DNA of 53,443 nt, taken from NCBI GenBank assembly GCA_002683575.1, contig NYTP01000116.1:1-53443 (forward strand). The letters run 5' to 3'. The notes under the pieces were generated by a model, which was not told where the DNA came from, made no database searches, and saw only the letters and a list, made by a program, of their open reading frames with translations. Source of the stretch: Bermanella sp. Lineage in GTDB: Bacteria > Pseudomonadota > Gammaproteobacteria > Pseudomonadales > Oceanobacteraceae. Of the stretch, positions 1 to 9,437 are shown piece after piece. The number at the start of each line of letters is the position of its first letter. Position 1 is the first letter of the stretch. The position numbers and the translations under genes are program-made.

Positions 1-252
1 AAAGGCGAAATCGACAAAGTAATCTCTGGCGAATGGTCAATTGAAAACAACCCACTTGTGTTTGCACCGCATACACAAGCTGACGTGTTAGGGAACGAAT
101 GGGACCGCGCGTACGACCGTTTTTACGCTGCATTCCCAGTGCCTTCAGTAGCAAAAGACAAGTTCTGGCCAACCGTTACACGAATAGATGACGTATACGG
201 CGACCGTAACTTAGTATGTTCATGCCCTGCGGTAGAGACTTATCGCGATTAA
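1..252 (+). CDS. gcvP: Glycine dehydrogenase (decarboxylating), C-terminus only
   Basis: This is the last 83 codons of the P-protein of the glycine cleavage system. That protein is a pyridoxal-phosphate enzyme that decarboxylates glycine and passes the aminomethyl group to the H-protein in the cytosol. The frame is open from base 1. It carries the conserved family tail: NPLVFAPHTQADV, then DDVYGDRNLVCSCP shortly before the stop at 250-252. The rest of the gene lies off the left edge. The gene matters here because two Tn7-like elements are inserted 5 to 13 bp past its stop codon. Its 3' end is therefore probably the DNA that their TnsD proteins read. The native terminator has been displaced about 48 kb to the right. 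Confidence 0.95.
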   Translation, partial: KGEIDKVISGEWSIENNPLVFAPHTQADVLGNEWDRAYDRFYAAFPVPSVAKDKFWPTVTRIDDVYGDRNLVCSCPAVETYRD

Positions 253-257
253 TTTTT

Positions 258-262
258 GAATG
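258..262. repeat. Target-site duplication GAATG, left copy (element 1)
   Basis: The five bases GAATG directly precede the TG terminus of element 1. They are repeated exactly at 22861-22865, directly after its other terminus. A 5-bp duplication is the hallmark of Tn7-family insertion. Confidence 0.9.
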
Positions 263-309
263 TGTTCATGATAAATAAGTTTGCGAACGCGTATAAATAA
301 GTTTGCGAA
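263..309 (+). repeat. Element 1 gcvP-proximal end with two TnsB-type sites
   Basis: Two direct copies of ATAAATAAGTTTGCGAA lie at 271-287 and 293-309, 22 bp apart. The first starts 8 bp inside the terminal TG. They match the inverted copies at the other end of the element. Confidence 0.88.
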
Positions 310-314
310 TGGGC

Positions 315-347
315 AAAAAAGGTGAGCTTTTATAGCTCACCTTTTTT
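315..347. terminator. Bidirectional rho-independent terminator
   Basis: A stem GGTGAGC (321-327) pairs with GCTCACC (335-341). It has six As on the left and six Ts on the right, so it can work on both strands. It ends the leftward restriction operon. It also replaces the terminator that gcvP lost when the element inserted. Confidence 0.85.
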
Positions 348-372
348 ATTGATTTTCATTAGGCAGCAGTTA

Positions 373-1074
373 CTACAAGCTCATCCCCGCACCATTAAAC
401 TTCAGCCATTTCTTAGCTTCATCATAGTCAGGCATCACTTTTTCTATCGTGCGCCAAAATTTAGGAGAGTGGTTTTTGTCTTCTAGATGGGCAAGCTCAT
501 GAACAATAACGTAATCTAATACGCTTAAAGGCAACATGGCGCACTTCCAATGGAGGTTTATTGCTCCTTTCAAAGTACATGACCCCCAACGGTTTTGTAA
601 CTCCATTACACGAATGCTGACAGGTTTAAGTTTCATTTTGGGCTGGTAGAGCTTAAGCCTTTCATTTAAGCGCTGCTGCAATTTCGTTTTGTAAAAATTC
701 TTAAAGTGATCAGGGGCATTATCAACTTCTGAATCTAATAACTTAAACTGTCCATAGTGGAAAATAAGAGGCTCTAATTGGTCTTGCACTAGTTGCAGGC
801 GGTAATTTCTGCCAAAATATAAAAAACTTTCACCGTTAACATATTCTCGATGGATTCGAGTTCTGTTAAGGTCCTCCCACTCGGCTAGGCTCTTATAAAT
901 CCAACTTCTTTTAGACTCTATGATCTGTTCTATTTTCTCAACATCAAACGGTGATGGCGCTATTACTAAAACAGTACCATCACGTTCAATATAAATACTT
1001 GTTGTCTTCCTATCACTCTTCTTGAGTTGGTAGCTGATATCCTTATATGTGCTGACATTTAAAGTATCTGCCAC
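373..1074 (-). CDS. YgjP/SprT-type zinc metallopeptidase (M48-like, DUF45)
   Basis: This 233-residue protein has the zinc-protease signature HELAH at residues 192-196, with a third ligand candidate at H202 (KNHSPKFW). It also has the family motif NRWGSC near residues 161-166. No signal peptide or membrane segment is visible, so it is probably cytosolic. It is the last gene of the leftward hsd operon and overlaps the hsdR stop codon by one base, which implies translational coupling. Peptidases of this family are often found beside type I restriction genes, but their role there is not known to me. Turnover or maturation of the restriction subunits is an inference only. Confidence 0.85.
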   Translation of the reverse strand: MADTLNVSTYKDISYQLKKSDRKTTSIYIERDGTVLVIAPSPFDVEKIEQIIESKRSWIYKSLAEWEDLNRTRIHREYVNGESFLYFGRNYRLQLVQDQLEPLIFHYGQFKLLDSEVDNAPDHFKNFYKTKLQQRLNERLKLYQPKMKLKPVSIRVMELQNRWGSCTLKGAINLHWKCAMLPLSVLDYVIVHELAHLEDKNHSPKFWRTIEKVMPDYDEAKKWLKFNGAGMSL

Positions 1075-4000
1075 TAATTACCATCCTGTTGTTTTCTGTT
1101 AGACAAAATATCTAGCTCTCTTCTTTTAGCTAGATTCAATAACTCTGTTGTTACTAGCTCAAATGATTCTTCTAGTGCTGGAATGTCACTTAAAATAAAT
1201 ACTTCTTGAATTTTACCTTCAAGTTCATCAACCATATTAGGGCGATCCCAGAAGTTTAAACCTTCAATTTTCTCAGCCATTATTTCTAGTATTTGCTCAA
1301 CAATCCCCTTAACGGCTTCCACCTCATTTGACTGGCAAGAACCATCAAATGCCAATTCAATGATTAGATCAGTAAAAGGATCTCCAGCAGATGTATCATC
1401 ACCTCTACCTTCATCAATTTCTTCTCTTAATGTTTCCAAGTGAAGCAGCATCTGATCCCACTGTTCATTGTACTTCTTAAGAATATCATCAAGCTTTTCA
1501 CTGAAGCGTTTGTACATTACAGGGTCATCAGCTTCATTCACTTTACAATGCTTACGAATAGCATGTTCCATTTCACTAGCCGCAGCACGATCATCCTTAT
1601 GCTCTTTTAAGGTGGTAATGAATTTATCTGAGAATAACTCTACAGGTGGCACTTTAGGGTTAATACCTAGGCTAATTAGGTGTTCACTAACTAGCTTGCG
1701 AACTTTTTCACCAGCACCAGCAATATTGATAGAGTCATCTTTATACCGCTCCCTCGCTTTAGCCTGTAGATGACTAAATTGGTACATAGGTATTTTGTAT
1801 GGATATGCCAGTTTGTTTGGCAAAATAATATCCATGCTTTGCATGAATTTCTTAAGGTAGACATTAAAGCTATCGCGAGTTTTAACATCCTCTAATACTT
1901 GAATGACTGACTCAGTAACTTTGTATCTTTCAATATCTGAAGATAACTTTTGCTGAACGAGACTTTCTATTTGTGAGATATCTTTATCTTCAAATAGTTG
2001 AATCAACTGCCTATAACGGCTTTGAAGTACAGGCATTTCAGACTCGACCGATTTAAACGTATCTAATATGTCTTGTTGATCTTTGCCTGAATACAGCGAT
2101 AGGGCTTCTTTTAGGTTTTCCGTCAAACCAATGTAATCGACAACATACCCAACTGTTTTGCCGGGATATGTTCTGTTAACACGGGCAATTGTTTGCAGTA
2201 AATTATGTTCTTTTAACTTTTTATCAATGTACATAACCTGTTCAATAGGCGCATCAAAACCAGTAAGAAGCATGTCACAAACTATTAAGAAACCAATACC
2301 TGTATCTGGCTTGTCATAATCAAATTTCTTCTTAAAGTTTTCCACCGCATTACGTTTACGAGACTCGTTTCTAGCAGCCACGAATGAAGCCTTCTCATTC
2401 GTGCCGTCAGAAGAAATCACAACCATAGCATCTAAAAACTCGACCTGTTTGAGCAGCTCTATATCCTGTTCTTCTGTAGGCTTTTGCTTTTCCTCTTCGG
2501 CCCATTCATTAAGCGCTTTTCTGATAAACGTTTGGTAATGCAATGCCGCTTGCTTTGAAGAACAAACAACCTGAGCTTTATAGCCACTAGGCAATACTTT
2601 TTGTATATAGTGCTTAACAAGGTCGTTAGATATTTCTTCAATACGATCTTTTGCTTCTAATATATCGCCAGTTGCACCATACTTTTTGCGTATTGCAGCT
2701 ATTTCTTCTTCGGTTCTGTCTTTAAACAAGTTTTCAAACTTTGTATCAAAACCATGTTTATCATTAATAGCTGAATCTGCTGTTTTACCCTCATACAATA
2801 TTTGCAGAGTAGCACCATCATCTACAGCATCTTGAAGCTTGTATTCATCAATATATGGTTCATCAGGGTTATTGCCAAAGCGCTTCCAAGTTGGATCGTT
2901 ATGATGGTCGGCAATTAAAGGAGTACCAGTAAAAGCCAAGCGTGTTGCATTAGGGAATGCATCGAACATATTGTCCGACAAACTAGCTTTATCTTGCCCT
3001 GTTTTCTGTGTTCGGTGTGCTTCATCAATCATGATAAGCACTTTCTCTGATGAATTAACCTCACCAAAGCTTTCAAATAGCTTCACAACATTGTCTTTGT
3101 CAGCTTCAGAAGAATACTCAGAAGAAGGTTCTGCAACAGATTTACCCAAAGCTTCATTTAAATAGTCTGGCGTATTGCTGTTATCTGCTTCTCTAAATTT
3201 ATGCACCATCACCATATTCAGAGTTGAGCGATCATCACACAGCTCTGTTTTAACTTCATCACTGCTAGAAATGCGATAAACCTTTTCGCCTGTTAAATCA
3301 GCCGTTTCACCAAGCTGTTTGTCTAGGTCTTTACGGTCATTGACCATCAATACTTTGTGATCTTTCAAGTCTTCGGTACTTCGCATTTTGCGTACTAAAA
3401 AGACCATTGTTAAAGACTTGCCGCTACCTTGTGTATGCCAAACGACACCAGAGCGCTCATCACTTGTCTCGCCAGTTCTAATTCGTTGAATAATCTTATT
3501 AACTGCACGATATTGTTGATAACGAGCAACAACCTTTATGCGTTGCTTTCCTGCATCCATGAATAAAGTGAAGTTATTAGTAATATCTATAAGGTTTCGG
3601 GGGTGCAACATGCCTTGAACAAGGGTTTCTTGTTTACGATGCTTCCCTGTCGTGTGGTCCACATAAGGACTATCATCTGGATATATTGTTTTCCAATTAA
3701 AATAATACTCTTCTGTTGATGTAACTGTACCGAATTTGGCATTATCACCGTATGTGCCAACCATTAATTGATTGCTATAAAAAAGCTTTTCTTCCCCTTC
3801 AATCAGTTGTGAACCTTCAGGTTCTCTTAGATCAGCATATCGCCTTAATTGTTCAATTGCTTGGTTCATCGGGTCTGACGTAAAGCTATTTACATCTTTA
3901 CACTCAATAACAACCAAAGGAAGGCCGTTAACAAACAACACCACATCAGGAATGATGCATTCTTTAACCCCCGCAGGAGTATCAATACGAAACTGATTTA

Positions 4001-4394
4001 TTGCAACAAATCGGTTGGCCTTCCAATTATCAAAATCAATAATCTTAACCGTAGGGTTCTGCTCGCCAGTTACGGTGTTCTCATCTACCTGCCATTTTTT
4101 GATTCGCTCCATAAACTCTTGATTGTTTTCAAGCAGGCTCTTAACACCAAAATCAGTGAAGTCTTCATACAGGCCATCTTTTTGAGCGTCAGTTAACCAA
4201 CATTGATCATCAATAGTGTTGAGTGTACTTACAGCCTTTATGAATTCCTGCTTGATTACAATTTCTCTAAAGTTTTCTCGGAGGCTAATTTCAGGATTTG
4301 TAGGAATAACATTTTGCGGATGCTCTATAATCAGCCATTCCATAGCAGCCAGTTGATTCAATAATGGCTTTTCTACAAATTGATATTCAGACAT
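1074..4394 (-). CDS. hsdR: Type I restriction enzyme, R (translocase/nuclease) subunit
   Basis: This 1106-residue protein is the motor and nuclease subunit of a type I restriction-modification complex. The PD-(D/E)xK nuclease core appears as D150, E164 and K166 (PDVVLF ... VVIECK). The superfamily 2 helicase motor follows: Walker A TQGSGKS at 321-327, DEAH at 457-460, FTGTP in the next block, and the late motif LLQTIARVNRTYPGK. The length is normal for the family. It would work with the HsdM and HsdS encoded upstream in the same operon to translocate and cut unmodified DNA. It is separated from hsdS by two foreign genes (SIR2 and a 938-residue protein), with only 2 bp between it and the latter. 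Confidence 0.96.
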   Translation of the reverse strand: MSEYQFVEKPLLNQLAAMEWLIIEHPQNVIPTNPEISLRENFREIVIKQEFIKAVSTLNTIDDQCWLTDAQKDGLYEDFTDFGVKSLLENNQEFMERIKKWQVDENTVTGEQNPTVKIIDFDNWKANRFVAINQFRIDTPAGVKECIIPDVVLFVNGLPLVVIECKDVNSFTSDPMNQAIEQLRRYADLREPEGSQLIEGEEKLFYSNQLMVGTYGDNAKFGTVTSTEEYYFNWKTIYPDDSPYVDHTTGKHRKQETLVQGMLHPRNLIDITNNFTLFMDAGKQRIKVVARYQQYRAVNKIIQRIRTGETSDERSGVVWHTQGSGKSLTMVFLVRKMRSTEDLKDHKVLMVNDRKDLDKQLGETADLTGEKVYRISSSDEVKTELCDDRSTLNMVMVHKFREADNSNTPDYLNEALGKSVAEPSSEYSSEADKDNVVKLFESFGEVNSSEKVLIMIDEAHRTQKTGQDKASLSDNMFDAFPNATRLAFTGTPLIADHHNDPTWKRFGNNPDEPYIDEYKLQDAVDDGATLQILYEGKTADSAINDKHGFDTKFENLFKDRTEEEIAAIRKKYGATGDILEAKDRIEEISNDLVKHYIQKVLPSGYKAQVVCSSKQAALHYQTFIRKALNEWAEEEKQKPTEEQDIELLKQVEFLDAMVVISSDGTNEKASFVAARNESRKRNAVENFKKKFDYDKPDTGIGFLIVCDMLLTGFDAPIEQVMYIDKKLKEHNLLQTIARVNRTYPGKTVGYVVDYIGLTENLKEALSLYSGKDQQDILDTFKSVESEMPVLQSRYRQLIQLFEDKDISQIESLVQQKLSSDIERYKVTESVIQVLEDVKTRDSFNVYLKKFMQSMDIILPNKLAYPYKIPMYQFSHLQAKARERYKDDSINIAGAGEKVRKLVSEHLISLGINPKVPPVELFSDKFITTLKEHKDDRAAASEMEHAIRKHCKVNEADDPVMYKRFSEKLDDILKKYNEQWDQMLLHLETLREEIDEGRGDDTSAGDPFTDLIIELAFDGSCQSNEVEAVKGIVEQILEIMAEKIEGLNFWDRPNMVDELEGKIQEVFILSDIPALEESFELVTTELLNLAKRRELDILSNRKQQDGN

Positions 4395-4396
4395 AC

Positions 4397-7213
4397 CTAT
4401 CCTCTAATAATCCTTTGATACAGTGCTACGACTGGCTCGTCATTGTTCTTTATATAAATGTCAGCAATTTCTTTTGCAATTGCCTGTCCTTCCAGACCTA
4501 ACGAGATTATATTCTTAAATATTATTTCTAAAGGGTCTAGCTCATACATATAAAATGGCTTTGATAATATTTCTATCCATATATCCGCAACATCACTGGC
4601 ATAGCCTTCACTCAACCTCGCCATTTCTTGCATAAACGACATACCATTGTGGTCGTCATTAATATAAGGAGCGACTGCCATCAACCAAGATTTAGTATCA
4701 ACTGTCAGCTCTTCAATGTATTCCGCCCACAAAGCTAACTTGGATGCCAAAGGCTTTTTATCAGAATCTTGTTGATTTATTAGATCAACTAAATCAGGCC
4801 ATAAAGCAAATACTAACTCTTTGGTCTTTTCTACATTTTGATCTCTTATAGACCATAAAAACCAAACAACTTTGCTTAACTCACTTTCTTTTTGTCTAAC
4901 TAACAGAAGTCTCAACAAGCTTTCATCATCCAGTTGATCTCTTTTTTGAAGATATGCAATACATGCATACTCTATATAGCGACCTTTAACCGTATCTGAC
5001 AGGCTTTCATCATCTAGCAGTGCCGGATAATACTTTTTTTCTTTAAAATGAGTATGAATTTCAGGAATTAACCAACCTACATATGAATAGGCTTGTAAAG
5101 CGCATCGCCATTGAAGAGAGTTTGTTTCACCAAACATTTGCTCAATATTTTGCACAGTCCAGTCTTTAGAAAGATAAAGAAAGTTACGCACATACATTAA
5201 TAGAATCGTAATAAACTCATATTCACCAGCAGTATCTGGCTTGCTCAGTTCATTATCGAAAGTTGGCTGATAGCTAGCCCATATTTCTTTGTGCTCTTCA
5301 GAGTCTTTATCAACATTTCTGCATTGGTATAGAGCTAATTTAACGTAAGCCTCTAAACAGCGACCCCTTGGACTATTAATAGCGATAGATACAGCATCAG
5401 AGTCATCATTAAAATCTTCTCCAGATGCTTTGTTTAGAATTAGCTCAAGCGTATTTTTAACATCGAATGTTAACTCAAGACTAAAAGCGTGTTCATCCTT
5501 TTCACACCCTGACTCGACTAATCGACAATAAGAATTGATCACCCAGTGTTTGTCACCTATGAACGGGCCAGAATCGGTATTATCAACAGAGTTCCAAAAA
5601 GAAGCTTCATTAAACAATTTAGTAGCAAAGTTAATAATTTTAGGCCAAAGTTCGTTCCACGGTCGCTGTACTTTATCTGTCCATAACTTTGAGTAAGCAG
5701 AAAATATTTTGTCTAGATAATGTGGTTTAAGCTTAATGAATGAATCCAAATTATTAAGGATTTCACAACTATCGAGTAAAACTAGCTCTTCAAACGTATT
5801 AACTAAACCCTCTATGCCCGGCTCATTGAAGTGTCCAACTTCCTTATACTCGTTTAAGAAATGTATCAACGAATCAATGTCTTCAAGCATAACTGCAAGT
5901 TCAGAAACAGACAGTGGAGATACATCTACCGCAACACCACCGCTCATATAACATGAAAAGTCGGGATGATCTGGCTCAGCACCTGTAATATCAACACAAG
6001 CTTGATACTTCGCTTGTGTCTCTTCATTTTCATCTTTGATTGCGGCAAACCAATTAGACTGCTTGTAAGCAGTAGGTTTGTCTAATAGCACTCCAGTTTC
6101 TTCATCCGTCACATTTAACGACTCTATCGCTGCAATAATTGATTTTTGCTGCTCTGCTCGTAGTGAAGAAAAATTCTTGTGGATAAAATGCCAAAGCTCA
6201 TGGCGATACTTATCGTTAAAATGATTTGGCTGAATAACTAAAGTTATTACTTGCTGTTCAAGTTTTTCAAAATATTCACTCGCAACATAGATTGCGACAC
6301 GTTTAATCGTTTGGTAATGACTATTGATTAACTCTGTTAGTTTTTCATTAGCGTTGTTATCAGAATCTTCTTTTACGTAACCTAACAAAGCGTCTCTAAA
6401 AAGTTTTAGAACAATATCATCAGCGTCATTGTGTCTGCTGTTTTGTTTATGCTCAGGTATTGCGTTACGCCAAACATTCGACCATTTATCATTGCGATTA
6501 ATATCGAGTACTTCTTTGAGTTTTTTCTCACATAAGTTTACTGCGACTAAACCTAACTTTTCACCGAGAGCCGCAGCATTCTCTTCTATAAACTTTCCTG
6601 CTTGATAATCATCAAAGCCCAATACGGCTTCATGTTTTTTATCTGCGTATCTGCCTTCAACACTGTGAATTGCAAATAACTTGTCTAACAGAAATATGGC
6701 AAATGAAACCGACTGTTCAGTATTAATATCAATTAGCTCTAGCATCCACTCACTAATTTCTTTATTAACAAGATAGCGGTCAAATTTATCGTTTAGCCAG
6801 TCACTAACACAGCCAAGATCGTCAAGGTTGATAACCTCTAAAGGTATATGTCTAAGAACCTTGCTGAATTGCCACCATGTCCTGTAGTTAGAGCGCTCAT
6901 TTGCCACAGCATAATGAGTAATCTCTTTTAGAAGGCTTAAATATTTTCGTGCCATTTCGACATCATTTTCTTCTCTTAATTTAAGAGATGACGAAACAAG
7001 ATATTCTGTGATGGGCCATGAGGGTATGTGAATTGTACCGTCAGTCTTTGTAACTGGAGCTGGGTTACATTCAGGATCTAAGTACCCTGATTCTAAAAAT
7101 GCATCAAACCATACTAAATCATCGACTTTTTTAAATAACCAAGGCTCTAACGCGGGTTCATTTCTAACTCTCTGAAGAGCATTTCTTTGTTTTACAGTTA
7201 AATTAGTGATCAT
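4397..7213 (-). CDS. Large helical protein paired with SIR2, unknown function
   Basis: This 938-residue protein is not recognised. It looks almost entirely alpha-helical, with many short amphipathic helices as in HEAT/TPR-like scaffolds. There is no visible Walker motif, nuclease core, signal peptide or membrane segment. Near the N-terminus it has WFDAFLESGYLDPECNP followed by SWPITEYL. That pattern recalls, from memory, the N-termini of large helical proteins in bacterial defence loci. The start overlaps the SIR2 gene by 4 bases (ATGA), so the two are almost certainly made together. A working idea is that this is the sensor or scaffold and SIR2 the effector. A SIR2-associated DUF4020-type protein is a possible family that I cannot confirm. 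Confidence 0.75.
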   Translation of the reverse strand: MITNLTVKQRNALQRVRNEPALEPWLFKKVDDLVWFDAFLESGYLDPECNPAPVTKTDGTIHIPSWPITEYLVSSSLKLREENDVEMARKYLSLLKEITHYAVANERSNYRTWWQFSKVLRHIPLEVINLDDLGCVSDWLNDKFDRYLVNKEISEWMLELIDINTEQSVSFAIFLLDKLFAIHSVEGRYADKKHEAVLGFDDYQAGKFIEENAAALGEKLGLVAVNLCEKKLKEVLDINRNDKWSNVWRNAIPEHKQNSRHNDADDIVLKLFRDALLGYVKEDSDNNANEKLTELINSHYQTIKRVAIYVASEYFEKLEQQVITLVIQPNHFNDKYRHELWHFIHKNFSSLRAEQQKSIIAAIESLNVTDEETGVLLDKPTAYKQSNWFAAIKDENEETQAKYQACVDITGAEPDHPDFSCYMSGGVAVDVSPLSVSELAVMLEDIDSLIHFLNEYKEVGHFNEPGIEGLVNTFEELVLLDSCEILNNLDSFIKLKPHYLDKIFSAYSKLWTDKVQRPWNELWPKIINFATKLFNEASFWNSVDNTDSGPFIGDKHWVINSYCRLVESGCEKDEHAFSLELTFDVKNTLELILNKASGEDFNDDSDAVSIAINSPRGRCLEAYVKLALYQCRNVDKDSEEHKEIWASYQPTFDNELSKPDTAGEYEFITILLMYVRNFLYLSKDWTVQNIEQMFGETNSLQWRCALQAYSYVGWLIPEIHTHFKEKKYYPALLDDESLSDTVKGRYIEYACIAYLQKRDQLDDESLLRLLLVRQKESELSKVVWFLWSIRDQNVEKTKELVFALWPDLVDLINQQDSDKKPLASKLALWAEYIEELTVDTKSWLMAVAPYINDDHNGMSFMQEMARLSEGYASDVADIWIEILSKPFYMYELDPLEIIFKNIISLGLEGQAIAKEIADIYIKNNDEPVVALYQRIIRG

Positions 7214-8121
7214 GACAAATCACTATCAAGCTCAGCTAATTGCTCAGCCAAGCTTGCTCCACCAAAATCAAGCTGCTTTACCCACTTTTCAATAATGCTT
7301 GTTTGCTGTTCATAATTTTCATGGTCTCGTAAGAAACCGATCAATTTGGCATTAAAAGATTTGCGATAATATTTGTTTAACTTATCGAACAGTAGTTGTT
7401 CAGCTTGAAAGAACCCTTGAAGTATAAATAATTTTGTTTCAGCGGAGCCTGCCTGATTACTTGATTTAAGTACATATTCGAGTATTTCAGTTTCTTCTAA
7501 TCCGTACCCTAAAAATAAGACAGTTTTATTTAAAAATAGCTTTTGTAAAAATTCAGGAACCTCACCAGATGTATAGTGGTTCAAGTAATCTTTTGTAGTT
7601 ATAACCATGCTACTTGGTTCATCAACACAACCATGAATATGTACAACAGCACCTTTCTGATCCAAGTTAGCGCTTAATAAATCTTTTCTTTCGAAATAAC
7701 GCCATTCATCTTCACTTTTCTCTTTGGAAATTTCTGGAGCTATTAGCTTGTCATAATTGGTTGTTACAAAGGTACAACCAAATTCATTTATACTTTTGTA
7801 AATATCACTATTTTCTTTGGATAACGTAAATATTTTTTGATAATCAACTTGTGTACCATTTTCATTTTCGTCATCAAGGATTTTTGCAATTGAAAGGCGT
7901 TTACGTGGATCTGCAAGGGCATTAATCATCTCCTTTTCATAATGATTGATAACCCTATTATTCAATAGTTGTTCAACTACACCGTATGCAAAGCCATCCC
8001 ATGATTGATGCCCAACAAGCCGAGATATACCTGCACCGATAAATAATACGAGAGACCCTTCCTTTGCTGCCGTTATTATTTCAGGGTCTAATTCCGGCAT
8101 TTCCCTCAAAATATCAGCCAT
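7210..8121 (-). CDS. SIR2-domain protein, probable NAD-consuming defence effector
   Basis: This 303-residue protein is one SIR2-type Rossmann domain. The NAD-binding start is LFIGAGISR (GAGIS at 29-33). TTNYD follows at 120-124, the catalytic-type IHG at 162-164, and a late LFLGYGLEE near 203-211. In known phage-defence systems SIR2 domains of this type (ThsA, DSR and SIR2-Argonaute) deplete NAD to abort infection. I infer the same here. The usual zinc-binding Cys cluster of deacetylase sirtuins is absent. The gene lies inside the hsd operon, overlaps hsdS by one base upstream and its 938-residue partner by four bases downstream. That is the position where PrrC sits in the PrrI type I locus of E. 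coli. Confidence 0.88.
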   Translation of the reverse strand: MADILREMPELDPEIITAAKEGSLVLFIGAGISRLVGHQSWDGFAYGVVEQLLNNRVINHYEKEMINALADPRKRLSIAKILDDENENGTQVDYQKIFTLSKENSDIYKSINEFGCTFVTTNYDKLIAPEISKEKSEDEWRYFERKDLLSANLDQKGAVVHIHGCVDEPSSMVITTKDYLNHYTSGEVPEFLQKLFLNKTVLFLGYGLEETEILEYVLKSSNQAGSAETKLFILQGFFQAEQLLFDKLNKYYRKSFNAKLIGFLRDHENYEQQTSIIEKWVKQLDFGGASLAEQLAELDSDLS

Positions 8122-9437
8122 TAGCTAACCTTCACTTTTCCTGTTAACAAATCTTGCATCAGGCCCTTTTTCTTTAGCTTTAATTTTTCTAAATAAGTTT
8201 TTTCTGTATTAATTTTTTCAATTATTGCAGCCGCTTTACTATAAATAGCATCTTGCTCTTTTGGGTTAGGTGGCAACCCAATAAGCATTTTGTCAACAAT
8301 GGTTATGTAGATATGCTTTATTGTCGATCCTCCTGCGTCATCAAGCATCTTGTGATAATACTTTTCGGTTTCTAAAAGTAACTTCATAAAATGAGGCTTA
8401 ACTTTTTCATTACATCTTAATAAGGCGACTGATTGATTTATGCAAACTGTCTCATCGTCAACTAAAGCTAAACGTCCTAAAGTACCATCTTTTGTTAATA
8501 GGATATCATTAAGCTTTGGTTTGCTCTTTTGTGTCAAGAGTGTATTGAAAGCTTCTAAAGACGTATGTCTAGTATTCTTATAATCTATTTCTCCATCGAT
8601 GACATTTGCAGCAGTAACCATCCAAGGGCCATCTTCTGTTTCTGGCATTGGATTTGTAAAGCCATAAGTAATTAATGATAAAAATTCCTGAAGCGGCTCT
8701 GCGTGCCAGTCTTTCGGAATAAAGCCCAATTCTGTTTCTTGGTAAAGCTCTGGAGCATCTTCGTAGCTTGGGCGCAATTGACCATAGCTTTTATTAGTTT
8801 CTGGTGTGCCAGATATATCGATTCCACGAGAGGATAAATCAGCCATCATGCCTAGTTTAACGGCTGTATATTTGTCGATAAGGCTTTGGGTCTGGTCAAT
8901 AAGGTTATCAACTGTAGATAGTATTTCAGCTATCTTCTGCTGTTGCTTTAGCTCTGGAAAATAAAGTGTTAGTTGCAGAAGCTCAGTTCGACTTAGCTCA
9001 ACTTGATTAGTGCTCCCTGTAAAGCAATATCTAGCGATATCATTTTGTATCCATTCCGAGGATAAAAGCTCACTTAAATATTTGGAGTCTCTCTCTTCAC
9101 TTATAGGTCTTACAATTGTAACGTGTGAATCAACAAAAAATGATGATGTACTATTTGGTTTATCCCACAGCCCAACTCGGCCAATAGTCCCATCACCAGT
9201 ACTATTTATACAAATATCATTTGTGTTTAATATCGCACTCTGCCTAACGAGAGAAGCGTTATCATGGTAGCGGCCAAAATCAATATTAACTTTTCCATTT
9301 CGTATACATTTCTGGTTGATCGCTATAACGTCAGTTTCTATATCTGAGTAGTTCGGTCCGATACCTCTTCCTACGAATGAAGAAATGTTTTCGATAGTTA
9401 CACCTTTCCAATTTTCAGGGTAAGTAACACTACTCAT
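8121..9437 (-). CDS. hsdS: Type I restriction enzyme, S (specificity) subunit
   Basis: This 438-residue protein has two target-recognition halves. The first covers roughly residues 1-170 and starts with [12 protein letters not shown]. The second covers about 225-400 and starts at [14 protein letters not shown]. Each is followed by a helical dimerisation segment: [15 protein letters not shown] after the first and [16 protein letters not shown] after the second. This is the standard full-length HsdS plan, giving a bipartite recognition sequence. The start overlaps the end of hsdM by 8 bases, and the stop overlaps the SIR2 start by one. Target-recognition domains diverge quickly, so the DNA sequence recognised cannot be read from here. 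Confidence 0.94.
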   Translation of the reverse strand: MSSVTYPENWKGVTIENISSFVGRGIGPNYSDIETDVIAINQKCIRNGKVNIDFGRYHDNASLVRQSAILNTNDICINSTGDGTIGRVGLWDKPNSTSSFFVDSHVTIVRPISEERDSKYLSELLSSEWIQNDIARYCFTGSTNQVELSRTELLQLTLYFPELKQQQKIAEILSTVDNLIDQTQSLIDKYTAVKLGMMADLSSRGIDISGTPETNKSYGQLRPSYEDAPELYQETELGFIPKDWHAEPLQEFLSLITYGFTNPMPETEDGPWMVTAANVIDGEIDYKNTRHTSLEAFNTLLTQKSKPKLNDILLTKDGTLGRLALVDDETVCINQSVALLRCNEKVKPHFMKLLLETEKYYHKMLDDAGGSTIKHIYITIVDKMLIGLPPNPKEQDAIYSKAAAIIEKINTEKTYLEKLKLKKKGLMQDLLTGKVKVS

